Shown here: positions 9,574 through 17,305 of the stretch, piece by piece | Layout: each line of letters starts with the position of its first letter | How positions within the stretch are numbered: the stretch's first letter is position 1 | Assembly: GCA_014192625.1 (NCBI GenBank) | Contig: BJHM01000029.1 | Coordinates: 1-48,951, forward strand | Length of the DNA: 48,951 nucleotides | Direction of reading: 5' to 3' | Source: Planctomycetota bacterium | GTDB lineage: Bacteria > Planctomycetota > UBA1135 > UBA2386 | Position numbers and translations under genes: made by a program | The notes under the pieces: generated by a model | Told to the model about the DNA's origin: nothing | Databases searched by the model: none | The model's input: the letters and a program-made list of their open reading frames with translations, nothing else

Positions 9574-10575
9574 ATGACGAACCCGATGACGAACCTGATT
9601 CGCGTTGGCGTGGCTGGCCTTGGCAACTATGTGCCAGAAAAACGGCTGACCAACGCCGACCTGGAAGCGATGGTGGAGACGTCCGACGAATGGATCGTCC
9701 AGCGCACCGGCATCCGCGAACGGCGGATCGCTGCGCCTTCGCAAGTGACCAGTTCGATGGGGCTCCTGGCAGCCCAAATGGCGCTCGAAGACGCCAAGAT
9801 GGCGCCAATCGAAATCGACCTCGTGCTCTGCGCCACAGTCACCGGCGATCAACCCTTTCCTGCAACGGCCTGTCGCATCGCCAAAGATCTTGGGGTGACC
9901 AATGCCGGCGGTTTTGACGTCGCTAGCGCGTGCTCGGGTTTTGTGATGGCAGCACAAGTAGCCACCTCATTCATTCGTTCTGGCCATTCCCGCAACGTGC
10001 TCGTGATTGGCGCGGAAACCTTAAGCCGGATCCTCGACTACACAGACCGCAATACCTGCGTGCTGTTTGGCGATGGCGCTGGCGCTGCTATTTTCACCTC
10101 CTTGGAACGTGCCAATCGGGGCGAATTCCTTGGCGGTTCCATGGGTATGGAAGGTGGCACCGAAGATGTGATTTCGATGCCTGGTGGCGGCAGTCGGCAT
10201 CCGGCTTCGCTTGGCTCCATTGACCAGCGCCTGCACTTCATGAAGATGGGCGGCACGAAGGTCTATCGCTTCGCGGTGCGCGTGTTTGCCGATCTGGTGC
10301 AGGGCGTGGTCGAAAAATACGGCCGCGACGACATCGGGGTCATCATTCCGCACCAGGTCAATCAACGGATCATCGAGGCTGCGATGGCGCAGTTGGATTT
10401 GCCAATGGACTTGGTGTTCAGCAACATTGACCACTACGGCAATACCTCTGCAGCGTCCGTGCCCATTGCCTTGCGCGAAGCCTATGACCAGGGTCGCCTG
10501 AAGAAGGGCAAGCTGGTCGTGATGCCAGCCTTTGGTGCTGGCCTTGCTTGGGGCCACCTGCTGTTGCGCTGGTAA
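9574..10575 (+). CDS. fabH: Beta-ketoacyl-ACP synthase III
   Basis: FabH condenses acetyl-CoA (or a branched starter) with malonyl-ACP to start fatty-acid synthesis. It is 333 residues with a complete Cys-His-Asn triad: C120 in VASACSGFVMA, H260 in IIPHQVN and N290 in HYGNTSAAS. The start is one of two nearby ATGs (MTNPMTNLIRVGVAG); the second, at 9586, is also possible. It is co-directional with plsX and followed by fabG after about 70 bp. Confidence 0.97.
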   Translation: MTNPMTNLIRVGVAGLGNYVPEKRLTNADLEAMVETSDEWIVQRTGIRERRIAAPSQVTSSMGLLAAQMALEDAKMAPIEIDLVLCATVTGDQPFPATACRIAKDLGVTNAGGFDVASACSGFVMAAQVATSFIRSGHSRNVLVIGAETLSRILDYTDRNTCVLFGDGAGAAIFTSLERANRGEFLGGSMGMEGGTEDVISMPGGGSRHPASLGSIDQRLHFMKMGGTKVYRFAVRVFADLVQGVVEKYGRDDIGVIIPHQVNQRIIEAAMAQLDLPMDLVFSNIDHYGNTSAASVPIALREAYDQGRLKKGKLVVMPAFGAGLAWGHLLLRW

Positions 10576-10645
10576 TCTCGCGCACGAAACTTCGCACCCG
10601 CGCACAGCCAATTTTCCAGTCAATAAAGTCGTCATTCCCCACAGC

Positions 10646-11386
10646 ATGCAACTCAACGGCAAAATCGCTCTCGTCACTGGCGCCTCGCGCGGTATCGGCA
10701 GAGCCATCGCGATCGGGCTTGCCAAGGCGGGCGCTCAGGTGCTCTGCACGTCTACCAAGCAGGATGGTTGCGACGACACTTTGCTGCAGATCTCGGCTGC
10801 CGGAATGAGCAGCAGTGCGCTCATGTGCGACATCAGCAATGCAGCACAAGTCGAGCAGCTGGCAAAGACAGTGCTCGATCAGCACGGCCGGCTCGACATC
10901 CTGGTCAACAACGCTGGCATCACCCGCGACGGGCTATTTTTGCGGATGAGCGCCGAGGATTATGACGCGGTGCTTGCCACCAACTTGCGTGGGCCTTTTC
11001 TAGTCTGCAAGGCCTTTTCGCGGTCGATGGCGAAGGCCCGCGGCGGGCGGATCATCAATATCGGATCGGTAGTAGGCTTGACGGGCAATGCTGGACAGGC
11101 AAACTACGCCGCCAGCAAGGCGGGACTCATTGGGCTCACGAAGTCGTTAGCGCAGGAGTTCGCCGGGCGAGGCATCACGGCAAACGTGATCGCACCAGGT
11201 TTCATCACTACCGACATGACGACTGCAATCCCCGAAGGCATTCAAAAAACCATGCTCGAGATGATTCCGCTCGCGCGTTTTGGTAAGCCCGAGGACGTCG
11301 CCAATGCGGTGGTATTTCTCAGTTCTGACGCCGCTGGTTACATCACTGGACAGACTCTGGTGGTGGACGGCGGCATGACCATGTAG
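10646..11386 (+). CDS. fabG: 3-oxoacyl-ACP reductase
   Basis: This NADPH-dependent short-chain dehydrogenase reduces 3-ketoacyl-ACP. The frame is open from 10532, overlapping fabH, but the ATG at 10646 (MQLNGKIALVTGASRGIG) gives the canonical 246-residue protein. The cofactor motif TGASRGIG, the NNAG motif, and catalytic N113, S141, Y154 and K158 are all present. fabD (malonyl-CoA:ACP transacylase), which often sits between fabH and fabG, is missing from this cluster. A hairpin separates this gene from acpP. Confidence 0.95.
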   Translation: MQLNGKIALVTGASRGIGRAIAIGLAKAGAQVLCTSTKQDGCDDTLLQISAAGMSSSALMCDISNAAQVEQLAKTVLDQHGRLDILVNNAGITRDGLFLRMSAEDYDAVLATNLRGPFLVCKAFSRSMAKARGGRIINIGSVVGLTGNAGQANYAASKAGLIGLTKSLAQEFAGRGITANVIAPGFITTDMTTAIPEGIQKTMLEMIPLARFGKPEDVANAVVFLSSDAAGYITGQTLVVDGGMTM

Positions 11387-11397
11387 CTTTTCCGAAA

Positions 11398-11414
11398 CCT
11401 CGGTTTGACCGAGG
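11398..11414 (+). terminator. Hairpin between fabG and acpP
   Basis: CCTCGGT-TTG-ACCGAGG is a perfect 7-bp stem with a 3-nt loop, placed 12 nt after the fabG stop and before the acpP SD box. There is no U-tract. It could attenuate transcription, or act as a processing or stability element that sets acpP levels apart from fabG. Confidence 0.45.
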
Positions 11415-11426
11415 CTAGGCAACATC

Positions 11427-11436
11427 CCCAAAGAGG
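11427..11436 (+). promoter_or_regulatory. Extended Shine-Dalgarno box CCCAAAGAGG before acpP
   Basis: This is the third copy of the same 10-mer. It ends 8 nt before the GTG start and supports that non-ATG start. Confidence 0.5.
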
Positions 11437-11444
11437 CAAGAGCA

Positions 11445-11693
11445 GTGTCGAAGGTCGAAAACGTCGAAGAGCAGGTTCACAATATCGTGTGCGAGCAGCT
11501 TGGTACCACCCGCGATAAGATCAATGCGTCCACGTCGTTCATCAACGACCTTGGCGCAGATTCGCTGGATACAGTGGAACTGGTTATGGAGTTCGAGGAC
11601 GCGTTCGAGATCAACATCCCGGACGAAGATGCGGAGAAGATCCAAACCGTCGGTGCTGCGGTTGACTACATCAAGGGCAAGCTCAGTAGCTGA
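11445..11693 (+). CDS. acpP: Acyl carrier protein
   Basis: This acidic four-helix carrier of 82 residues holds growing acyl chains on a 4'-phosphopantetheine arm attached to S40 in the [12 protein letters not shown] motif. The GTG start at 11445 is supported by the upstream CCCAAAGAGG box and by the length. It lies between fabG and fabF, as in most type II fatty-acid synthase clusters. Confidence 0.97.
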   Translation: MSKVENVEEQVHNIVCEQLGTTRDKINASTSFINDLGADSLDTVELVMEFEDAFEINIPDEDAEKIQTVGAAVDYIKGKLSS

Positions 11694-11762
11694 GTTCCAA
11701 GGCCGTACACCCGCGGCGGGCCCTTTGGTCAGCCGCCTGTTCTTGCATTTTGCAGGTGTCGC

Positions 11763-13007
11763 ATGGCACGAAGGCGCGTCGTCATCACTGGTCTTGGTGC
11801 GGTTACCCCCTTGGGGCTCAACCTCGCAACTACGTGGGACAAACTTCTCCTAGGAGAATCAGGTGCGGGACCGATCACCCGCTTCGATACCAGCAAGCAC
11901 TCGACGAAGTTCGCGTGTGAAGTTTGGGGCTACGTGACGGAAAACTTTTTTCCGAAGACCGAAAGCAAGCGCATCGACAAGTACTCCCAGTACTTCCTCA
12001 TCGCAGCAGATGAGGCAATGAAGGCCTCGGGCTTGCAGATGGACCACGAGGATCGCACTCGATCAGGGTGCATCCTTGGCACCGGTATCGGTGGCATTCA
12101 TGAGATCGAGGCCACCAAAGTGGTGCAGCTTGAGCGTGGCGCGGATCGCATCAGCCCATTCTTTGTGCCAAAGATGATGTCCAATGCAGTGGCTGGCCAA
12201 GCGGCCCTCCGATTTGGTCTGCAGGGCACCTGCTACGTAACCGTTTCAGCCTGCGCTAGCAGCAGCCATGCCATTGGTCAGGCGCTGCGCGCCATTCAAT
12301 ACGACGAAGCAGACATCATGCTTACCGGTGGCAGTGAAGCTGCCACTACCGAACTCGGGCTTGGTGGCTTCTGCGCACTCAAAGCCGTCTCCGGACGCAA
12401 TGATGAACCAAAGCGCGCGTCGCGGCCGTTTGACAAGAATCGCGATGGCTTTGTGATGGGTGAGGGCGGTGCTGCCATCGTTCTCGAAGAGCTTGAGCAC
12501 GCCCGCCGCCGTGGGGCAACGATTCTTTGCGAACTGCTCGGCTATGGCTCGACCGACGATGCCTACCACATCACCGCGCCAAATGAGAACGCCGATGGCC
12601 CGCAGCGCGCCATGGTGATGGCGTTGAAGGATGGCGGGATTCGGCCGGATCAGGTTGCCTACGTGAACGCGCACGGCACCAGCACGCAACTGAACGACAA
12701 GATCGAGACGCTGGCGATCAAGCGGACCTTCGGCGACCACGCTAAAAAGCTCGCTGTGTCCTCGACGAAGTCGATGACCGGCCACTTGCTCGGCGCGTCT
12801 GGCGCAATCGAATTGGCGGCGACGACGCTGATGATGCAGCACAGTCGGGTCCATCCGACAATCAACTACGAGACGCCTGATCCTGACTGCGACCTCGATT
12901 ACGTGCCCAATGTTGCACGCGAACTGCGCGTCGACTTTGCCATCAGCAACTCGCTCGGCTTTGGTGGTCACAACACCTGCCTGCTGCTCGGCCGCTTCAC
13001 CGGCTGA
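11763..13007 (+). CDS. fabF: Beta-ketoacyl-ACP synthase II
   Basis: This elongating condensing enzyme is 414 residues. The Cys-His-His triad is complete: C164 in VSACASSSHA, H304 in NAHGTST and H341 in SMTGHLLGASG, with K336 also conserved. It follows acpP by 69 bp and ends the fab cluster. No terminator stands out after it. Confidence 0.97.
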   Translation: MARRRVVITGLGAVTPLGLNLATTWDKLLLGESGAGPITRFDTSKHSTKFACEVWGYVTENFFPKTESKRIDKYSQYFLIAADEAMKASGLQMDHEDRTRSGCILGTGIGGIHEIEATKVVQLERGADRISPFFVPKMMSNAVAGQAALRFGLQGTCYVTVSACASSSHAIGQALRAIQYDEADIMLTGGSEAATTELGLGGFCALKAVSGRNDEPKRASRPFDKNRDGFVMGEGGAAIVLEELEHARRRGATILCELLGYGSTDDAYHITAPNENADGPQRAMVMALKDGGIRPDQVAYVNAHGTSTQLNDKIETLAIKRTFGDHAKKLAVSSTKSMTGHLLGASGAIELAATTLMMQHSRVHPTINYETPDPDCDLDYVPNVARELRVDFAISNSLGFGGHNTCLLLGRFTG

Positions 13008-13568
13008 GATGGCCACTGCGGGGAGCCCGTTCTGCCGCCATGATTAGTGTGGTTGCTGAATGAGTGCGATTCTTCACTGGGGTTTCGTCTTGCGGCGCAC
13101 GAAGATTGTGATCGGCTGGTGTTTGTTCAAGCCTCGGGGAAACCAAGGCCTCTTGTAAACGCAGGCATCGAGGCATCGTCGATCTTGCGGTGATCACGGT
13201 AGAAAGCAGGCATGGCACCCTTGCGCGTGAGGTGAAAAGCGGCAGCGGTCGCACACCGATAGCTTTTCTGCAAACGACCAACACCAAACGCCATGTCTCG
13301 CGGTTGGAATCAAGTTTTTCCGGAGACGGTTGGCAATCCGACAGGTTTGGTTCGTTGTGCCGCGGGCTACCACCAAAAAGCCAGCCCAGCAGGGCCCCAT
13401 GTAGGCGGTCTCAATCGCGTGGGTTTGGCAAGGGCCTCCATTGCTCGCAGCGATCGCGCGGCAACCCAACCATAGTTGCACAGCAACCTCGCTCAGGTCC
13501 GCTACGCTAGCAAGCGCCACTGAAACCTGCGGCAGCAGGGAGTCCCCGATCGCCGCAGCAAAAAGTCT
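13008..13568. other. 561-bp intergenic region, no supported gene
   Basis: The region lies between fabF and the ROK kinase. Short open frames exist on both strands (for example 13190-13510 plus and 13194-13640 minus), but their composition is Arg/Ser/Pro-rich and matches nothing recognisable. No clear terminator, tRNA or riboswitch was found. Confidence 0.5.
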
Positions 13569-14492
13569 ATGAAAACCGTTCTCGCCGGTGATATCGGCGG
13601 CACCAAATGTCGGTTTGCACTGATCACCGAAGATCTGCAAGTCCTTGCGGTTCAGCAGGTGGCCACTTCACGCGATCGCGCTGAGTTTTTGCACCAACTC
13701 GAAGCCGCGTGCAGAACGATTGTAGCTGCCGTCCCAGCCGGCATGAATCCGCCTTCCGCAATCGGCCTCGGCACCGCTGGCGTAATCCCGCGCGGTGGCC
13801 GTCTGATTACCAGTGCCCCCAATCTGCCGCTCGATGGGTTTCCATTATCTGCGCACCTTGAACGCAGCTTTGGCCTGCCAACGACGTTGATCAACGATGG
13901 TCGCGCCAGCGCTTTTGGCGAATACCTGCGCGGCTATGCCAAAGGCAGCGACCCGTTGCTGTGCTTGTTCTTCGGCACTGGCGTCGGCATTGGCCTGTTG
14001 ATTGGTCGCCGGCCGTTTGAAGGTGCCGACAACGCCGCTGGTGAGATCGGCCACACGATGTATCGGCTCTTTGGCCGCAAGTGTCCCTGCGGCCAGCTTG
14101 GCCACTTCGAGGCATATTGTGGTGGCCGCGCGATCACCGAACGCGCCGCCGCCGAAATCGGCCCTGCGCAGAATGGCGGCGAGTGGACTGTGGGTGCGGT
14201 GGTGGCGTCGCAACACCCAAGTGCTGAGTTGATTCTGCGCGATGCCTTTCACGCGGCGGCCACCTTGACTGCAAACGCCTGCACCTTGCTCAATCCGGGC
14301 GCTGTGGTGCTGGGTGGCGGTGTGCTGTCGGGCTGGCCCGCACTCCGGGGCAGCATCGAGCAGTTCGTGCGCGACAACTGCTCGAAGTCGATCTCGCAAA
14401 ATGTGCGCTTCGTCGAAACGCTTGGCGGTTCGGATGCGATCTTGTGGGGCGCGGCGGCCGCCACTGGCGCACTCGCACTGACCTCCGACTGA
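13569..14492 (+). CDS. ROK-family sugar kinase (probable glucokinase)
   Basis: It probably phosphorylates glucose or a related hexose with ATP in the cytoplasm. At 307 residues it has the ROK length. The N-terminal phosphate loop is GDIGGTKCRFAL, and the catalytic Asp lies in LINDGRASAFGEY. The zinc-binding segment is GHTMYRLFGRKCPCGQLGHFEAYCGG. In the ROK consensus CxCGxxGCxE the third cysteine is normally Cys, whereas here it is His (CPCGQLGHFE). A His could still bind zinc. The absence of an N-terminal helix-turn-helix argues for a kinase rather than a NagC-type repressor. Glucose is inferred as substrate, not shown. ddl follows in the same direction. Confidence 0.85.
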   Translation: MKTVLAGDIGGTKCRFALITEDLQVLAVQQVATSRDRAEFLHQLEAACRTIVAAVPAGMNPPSAIGLGTAGVIPRGGRLITSAPNLPLDGFPLSAHLERSFGLPTTLINDGRASAFGEYLRGYAKGSDPLLCLFFGTGVGIGLLIGRRPFEGADNAAGEIGHTMYRLFGRKCPCGQLGHFEAYCGGRAITERAAAEIGPAQNGGEWTVGAVVASQHPSAELILRDAFHAAATLTANACTLLNPGAVVLGGGVLSGWPALRGSIEQFVRDNCSKSISQNVRFVETLGGSDAILWGAAAATGALALTSD

Positions 14493-14564
14493 GCACAGGC
14501 GACTGCTGCGCGTCACAAGTGACGTTGCTATCCTTTGCAACACACCCTGTGGAGGGGTTGATGC

Positions 14565-15617
14565 ATGGATATCGCGGTATTCGCCGGCGGTCGGTCGCCG
14601 GAACATGACATTTCTCTGAACTCGGCAGCGCAGGTTTTGCGCCATCTCGATCGTCAGCGTTGGCGGCCATGGCCGGTGTTTCTCGATCGTGACGGCGGAT
14701 TCTGGCCAGCGCGTGAGGCACTACCAGCAGGTGAAACCTGGCAACCCGGATTGGCGCGCACTTCGCACGGGCCATTGCGTCCAGGCGCGGCGCTCGATTG
14801 GTTACTCGATCACGCCCGCGTGCAGTTGGTGTTGCCGATCTTGCACGGTCCATACGGCGAAGATGGCACGGTGCAGGGAATGCTCGAACTCTACGACTTG
14901 CCATTCGTCGGTTCAGGATGTGCTGCGAGTGCAGTGGCGATGGACAAGATGTTGACGCGGCATGTCCTCGCGGCAAGCAACGTGCCGTTGGCGGCGGCGT
15001 ATTCGTCCTCGCAACAACTCGGTTCCAGCGACTTGGCGACGGCGTTCGCCAGCATGTCTGCAACCGTAGGCCTGCCGGCGTTCGTCAAGATTCCTTGCTC
15101 CGGCAGCAGTCGTGGCGTGCAGCGCATCACCACTTTTGCGCAGTTTGAACAATTCGCCAGCGAATGGGGCGGACACTCGCGTCGCTGGTTTGCTGAGGCC
15201 TCGGTTGTCGGCGAGGAAATCACTGTCGCGGTGCTCGGCAATCAGGGCCAACTGTTGCAGGCGTTGCCGCCGGTCGGCATTTATCCAAAGTTTGCCGCAC
15301 ATTTTGACGAGCGCGCCAAATACGAGAAGGGTGCTTGCGATGAGATCGTGCCGCCGCGCGGACTTTCGACGGAAAATATCGAACTGGCTAAGCAGATTGC
15401 CATTCGTTGCCATCAGGCGCTTGGCTGTGATGGCATGTCGCGCACCGACATGATCTGGAGCAAGGACGGGCCCATTGTGCTCGAGGTCAACACGATCCCC
15501 GGCTTGACCGAGATGAGTCTGTTGCCCAAAGCTGCTGCTGCCGCTGGCTATTCCTTTGCGGGCTTACTCGACCACTTGCTCGAGCTTTCATTGTTGCGTC
15601 AAGGTCAGCCAGCCTGA
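14565..15617 (+). CDS. ddl: D-alanine-D-alanine ligase
   Basis: This ATP-grasp ligase makes the D-Ala-D-Ala dipeptide for peptidoglycan. It has 350 residues. The N-terminal VFAGGRSPEHDISLNSA is the Ddl signature. HGPYGEDGTVQGMLELYDLP, the ATP-grasp segments VKIPCSGSSRGV and MSRTDMIW, and the metal-binding end VLEVNTIPGLTEMSLLPKAA are all present. The SD GGAGGGG (14551-14557) lies 7 nt before the ATG. Presence of ddl implies peptidoglycan synthesis in this organism. The other mur genes are not nearby. Confidence 0.96.
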   Translation: MDIAVFAGGRSPEHDISLNSAAQVLRHLDRQRWRPWPVFLDRDGGFWPAREALPAGETWQPGLARTSHGPLRPGAALDWLLDHARVQLVLPILHGPYGEDGTVQGMLELYDLPFVGSGCAASAVAMDKMLTRHVLAASNVPLAAAYSSSQQLGSSDLATAFASMSATVGLPAFVKIPCSGSSRGVQRITTFAQFEQFASEWGGHSRRWFAEASVVGEEITVAVLGNQGQLLQALPPVGIYPKFAAHFDERAKYEKGACDEIVPPRGLSTENIELAKQIAIRCHQALGCDGMSRTDMIWSKDGPIVLEVNTIPGLTEMSLLPKAAAAAGYSFAGLLDHLLELSLLRQGQPA

Positions 15618-16137
15618 GTTGCACCCAGCGCGCCGTGCCTGCGTGCGTGCCATGCCGACATGCAGCAAGCGGCAATTGGTAAACGACACGCAGCGAGCGC
15701 CACGAAAAAACTGGCGAGCCAATCACTCGCCGTGATTGCCCACCAGCACGGCAACGTGATGCAGTTGCGTTGCTGGTGGGCCTGTTCAGTGCCGCGGGTT
15801 CGCAGCGATGGGCTTCTGCATAAAACCATGCTCAGGGGAATTCCGCAGTAACGGCTTTCTGCGTTGCTGCGACAGCACTGACTCCGCAAGGATTCGCGAA
15901 GGATCGCAAAGACCATGCGCGCACAAAAAACCTGCTGGCCAGTGCTAATGAGCAAGCCATTTTTATGCCGTCAAAAGACCGCTTGCAGCCTGCTCGCGAA
16001 GGGCTTCTCCCTGCGGCGGAAGCAAAAAATTAGGCCAAGATTTTTGCGCGAGTAGCAGGGGCGCCATGGTTGCCACCGAATGGTCAAAAACCCGCGTCTT
16101 GAGTCGTGCGCGAGTAAAGGCATACTTCGCACTCCGC
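15618..16137. other. 520-bp intergenic region between ddl and tRNA-Leu
   Basis: No protein gene is supported. The minus-strand frame at 15971-16225 is an antisense reading of the tRNA. The main visible structure is the long inverted repeat at 15739-15780, annotated separately. Confidence 0.5.
15739..15780 (+). terminator. Long stem-loop downstream of ddl
   Basis: CCCACCAGCA (15739-15748) pairs perfectly with TGCTGGTGGG (15771-15780). Inside, GCAAC (15751-15755) pairs with GTTGC (15764-15768) around an 8-nt loop. The result is a 15-bp interrupted hairpin about 120 nt after the ddl stop. No T-run follows on either strand, so a factor-dependent terminator, RNA stability element or small structured RNA are all possible. 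Confidence 0.45.
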
Positions 16138-16224
16138 GCCGGAGTGGCGGAATCGGCAGACGCACAGGTTTCAAAAACCTGCGCCCGTAAGGGCGTGAGG
16201 GTTCAAGTCCCTCCTCCGGCACCA
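16138..16224 (+). tRNA. tRNA-Leu (anticodon CAA)
   Basis: The 7-bp acceptor stem is GCCGGAG (16138-16144) with CTCCGGC (16214-16220), then discriminator A and an encoded CCA (16222-16224). The anticodon arm CAGGT / ACCTG encloses the loop TTCAAAA, with CAA at 16172-16174 reading UUG. The variable arm is long (GCGCCCGTAAGGGCGT), as expected for tRNA-Leu. The T-loop GTTCAAGTC is canonical. Confidence 0.96.
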
Positions 16225-16233
16225 TTCAAGTTG

Positions 16234-16270
16234 GCTCCTCCTGCGCGGCTCTGACCTCGCAGGAGAGAGC
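16234..16270 (+). terminator. Hairpin after tRNA-Leu
   Basis: CTCCTGCG (16238-16245) pairs with CGCAGGAG (16258-16265). The stem extends with GCTC (16234-16237) and GAGC (16267-16270) over a one-base bulge. It starts 10 nt after the tRNA and is likely involved in tRNA termination. There is no strong T-tract. Confidence 0.45.
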
Positions 16271-16319
16271 TAACCTCCAAGGCTGCAAGCCAAGACAGCT
16301 CGTTCCGGCTGCGCGCTGC

Positions 16320-16682
16320 TCAGGCTACCGGCAGTCGGTAGGCAGGACCTGACTTCATGAGCCGGCCGGTGTGCACGCCGGTAAAGACAATCGTCAGCGC
16401 TTCTTCGAGGCCCAGCAAAAGCCACTGACTGATTGCAAAAACGAGTGCTGCTTCTGAGACGGACGCATCGGCACCACCAAGCTGTTGGAACACGCGCAAA
16501 AACAGTTTCGGATCCGCCGCCAACTCCGGCCGGAGTTCGTGAGTCGTGGCATCCTGCGGACTCGCGCCCGAACAGCAGGGCTCAACATTGGTGCCACAAC
16601 TAAAACACTGACCGTGGCCATGCACATGGACAATCGTGATGCGCACCCCGCAGTAGTTGCAAAAACTCGGCTCGCCGTTCAC
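16320..16682 (-). CDS. Small zinc-ribbon protein of unknown function
   Basis: The protein has 120 residues. The N-terminal third carries two CxxC pairs (C8/C11 and C26/C29) with His-rich residues between (HVHGHGQ), which fits a zinc ribbon. A CC pair follows at 36-37. The C-terminal half is helical and hydrophobic (ALVFAISQWLLLGLEEALTIV) and may form a packed helix or one membrane-associated segment. The start codon overlaps the stop of the nfu-like gene by 4 nt (ATGA), so translation is probably coupled and a role in metal or Fe-S handling is possible. The family was not recognised. Confidence 0.6.
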   Translation of the reverse strand: MNGEPSFCNYCGVRITIVHVHGHGQCFSCGTNVEPCCSGASPQDATTHELRPELAADPKLFLRVFQQLGGADASVSEAALVFAISQWLLLGLEEALTIVFTGVHTGRLMKSGPAYRLPVA

Positions 16683-17242
16683 GCCATGCTGACGACCATC
16701 TCGTCGTCTACTTCACTCTGCAGCAGGTTTTGAATCGCACTCAACGTGCCGGCGGCAGAACTTGGGCAACTACCGCAAGCGCCCTGATAGCGGATGAACA
16801 ACGTTTTGCCCTCGAGGCCAAGAACCTCAAGGCCGCCGCCGTCACCAGCGAGTGCTGGCCGAACGCGATCGTCGAGCAGCAGGTTGATCCTCGCCAGAAT
16901 CGCAGGGTCGCCGCCCTTCGGCAAAGAAGCGAGTGGGTCATCGCTTTTCGGCACGGCTTCAACCGGCATTTCATCCGGCTCATGACATTCGATCAGCCGG
17001 GTGATCTGCTCGGCAACCATTCGCCAATCGGCCTGCACCGTCATGCTGACCGTGCAGAAGTTGTCGCAGAAGAACAACGTCTCGACGCAAGGGACCGCGA
17101 ACATGCCCTGGGCCAGCACATCGGTGCGCGCATCTTCGGGCTTGCTGTAGCTCAAGGTTTGACCAGGTCGTGCCAATTGACGATCCGTCAAAAATTTGAA
17201 GGCATTCGGATTGGGAGTTGGCTGGATGCTCGTGACCTTCAT
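16679..17242 (-). CDS. Nfu-type Fe-S cluster scaffold/carrier
   Basis: It transfers Fe-S clusters to target proteins in the cytoplasm. Residues 1-90 match the Nfu N-terminal domain (MKVTSIQPTPNPNAFKF, then a segment ending in LFFCDNFCTVSM). The C-terminal NifU-like domain has RPALAGDGGGLEVLG and the cluster-binding CxxC in YQGACGSCPSS. At 187 residues it fits the mitochondrial-Nfu1-like or bacterial Nfu architecture rather than NfuA, whose N-terminal domain is an A-type fold. It overlaps the downstream zinc-ribbon gene by 4 nt and lies 63 bp after the GH2-like gene. Several Fe-S enzymes in this window (ThiC, QhpD) would be plausible clients; this is inference. Confidence 0.9.
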   Translation of the reverse strand: MKVTSIQPTPNPNAFKFLTDRQLARPGQTLSYSKPEDARTDVLAQGMFAVPCVETLFFCDNFCTVSMTVQADWRMVAEQITRLIECHEPDEMPVEAVPKSDDPLASLPKGGDPAILARINLLLDDRVRPALAGDGGGLEVLGLEGKTLFIRYQGACGSCPSSAAGTLSAIQNLLQSEVDDEMVVSMA

Positions 17243-17305
17243 AGCTGTTGCGAATCATAGCCACAGGAGCAGCACTTAGGCCATTGGCAGAAGCAGGCGA
17301 TTACC

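Noticed and set aside
13194-13640. 148-residue minus-strand frame in the fabF-ROK gap
   Set aside because: It runs into the ROK kinase gene on the opposite strand, its Cys/Ala/Arg composition matches nothing, and no SD is visible.
15971-16225. Minus-strand 84-residue frame starting MVPEEGLEPSRPYGRR
   Set aside because: It reads the antisense of tRNA-Leu, a well-known spurious ORF type in genome annotation.
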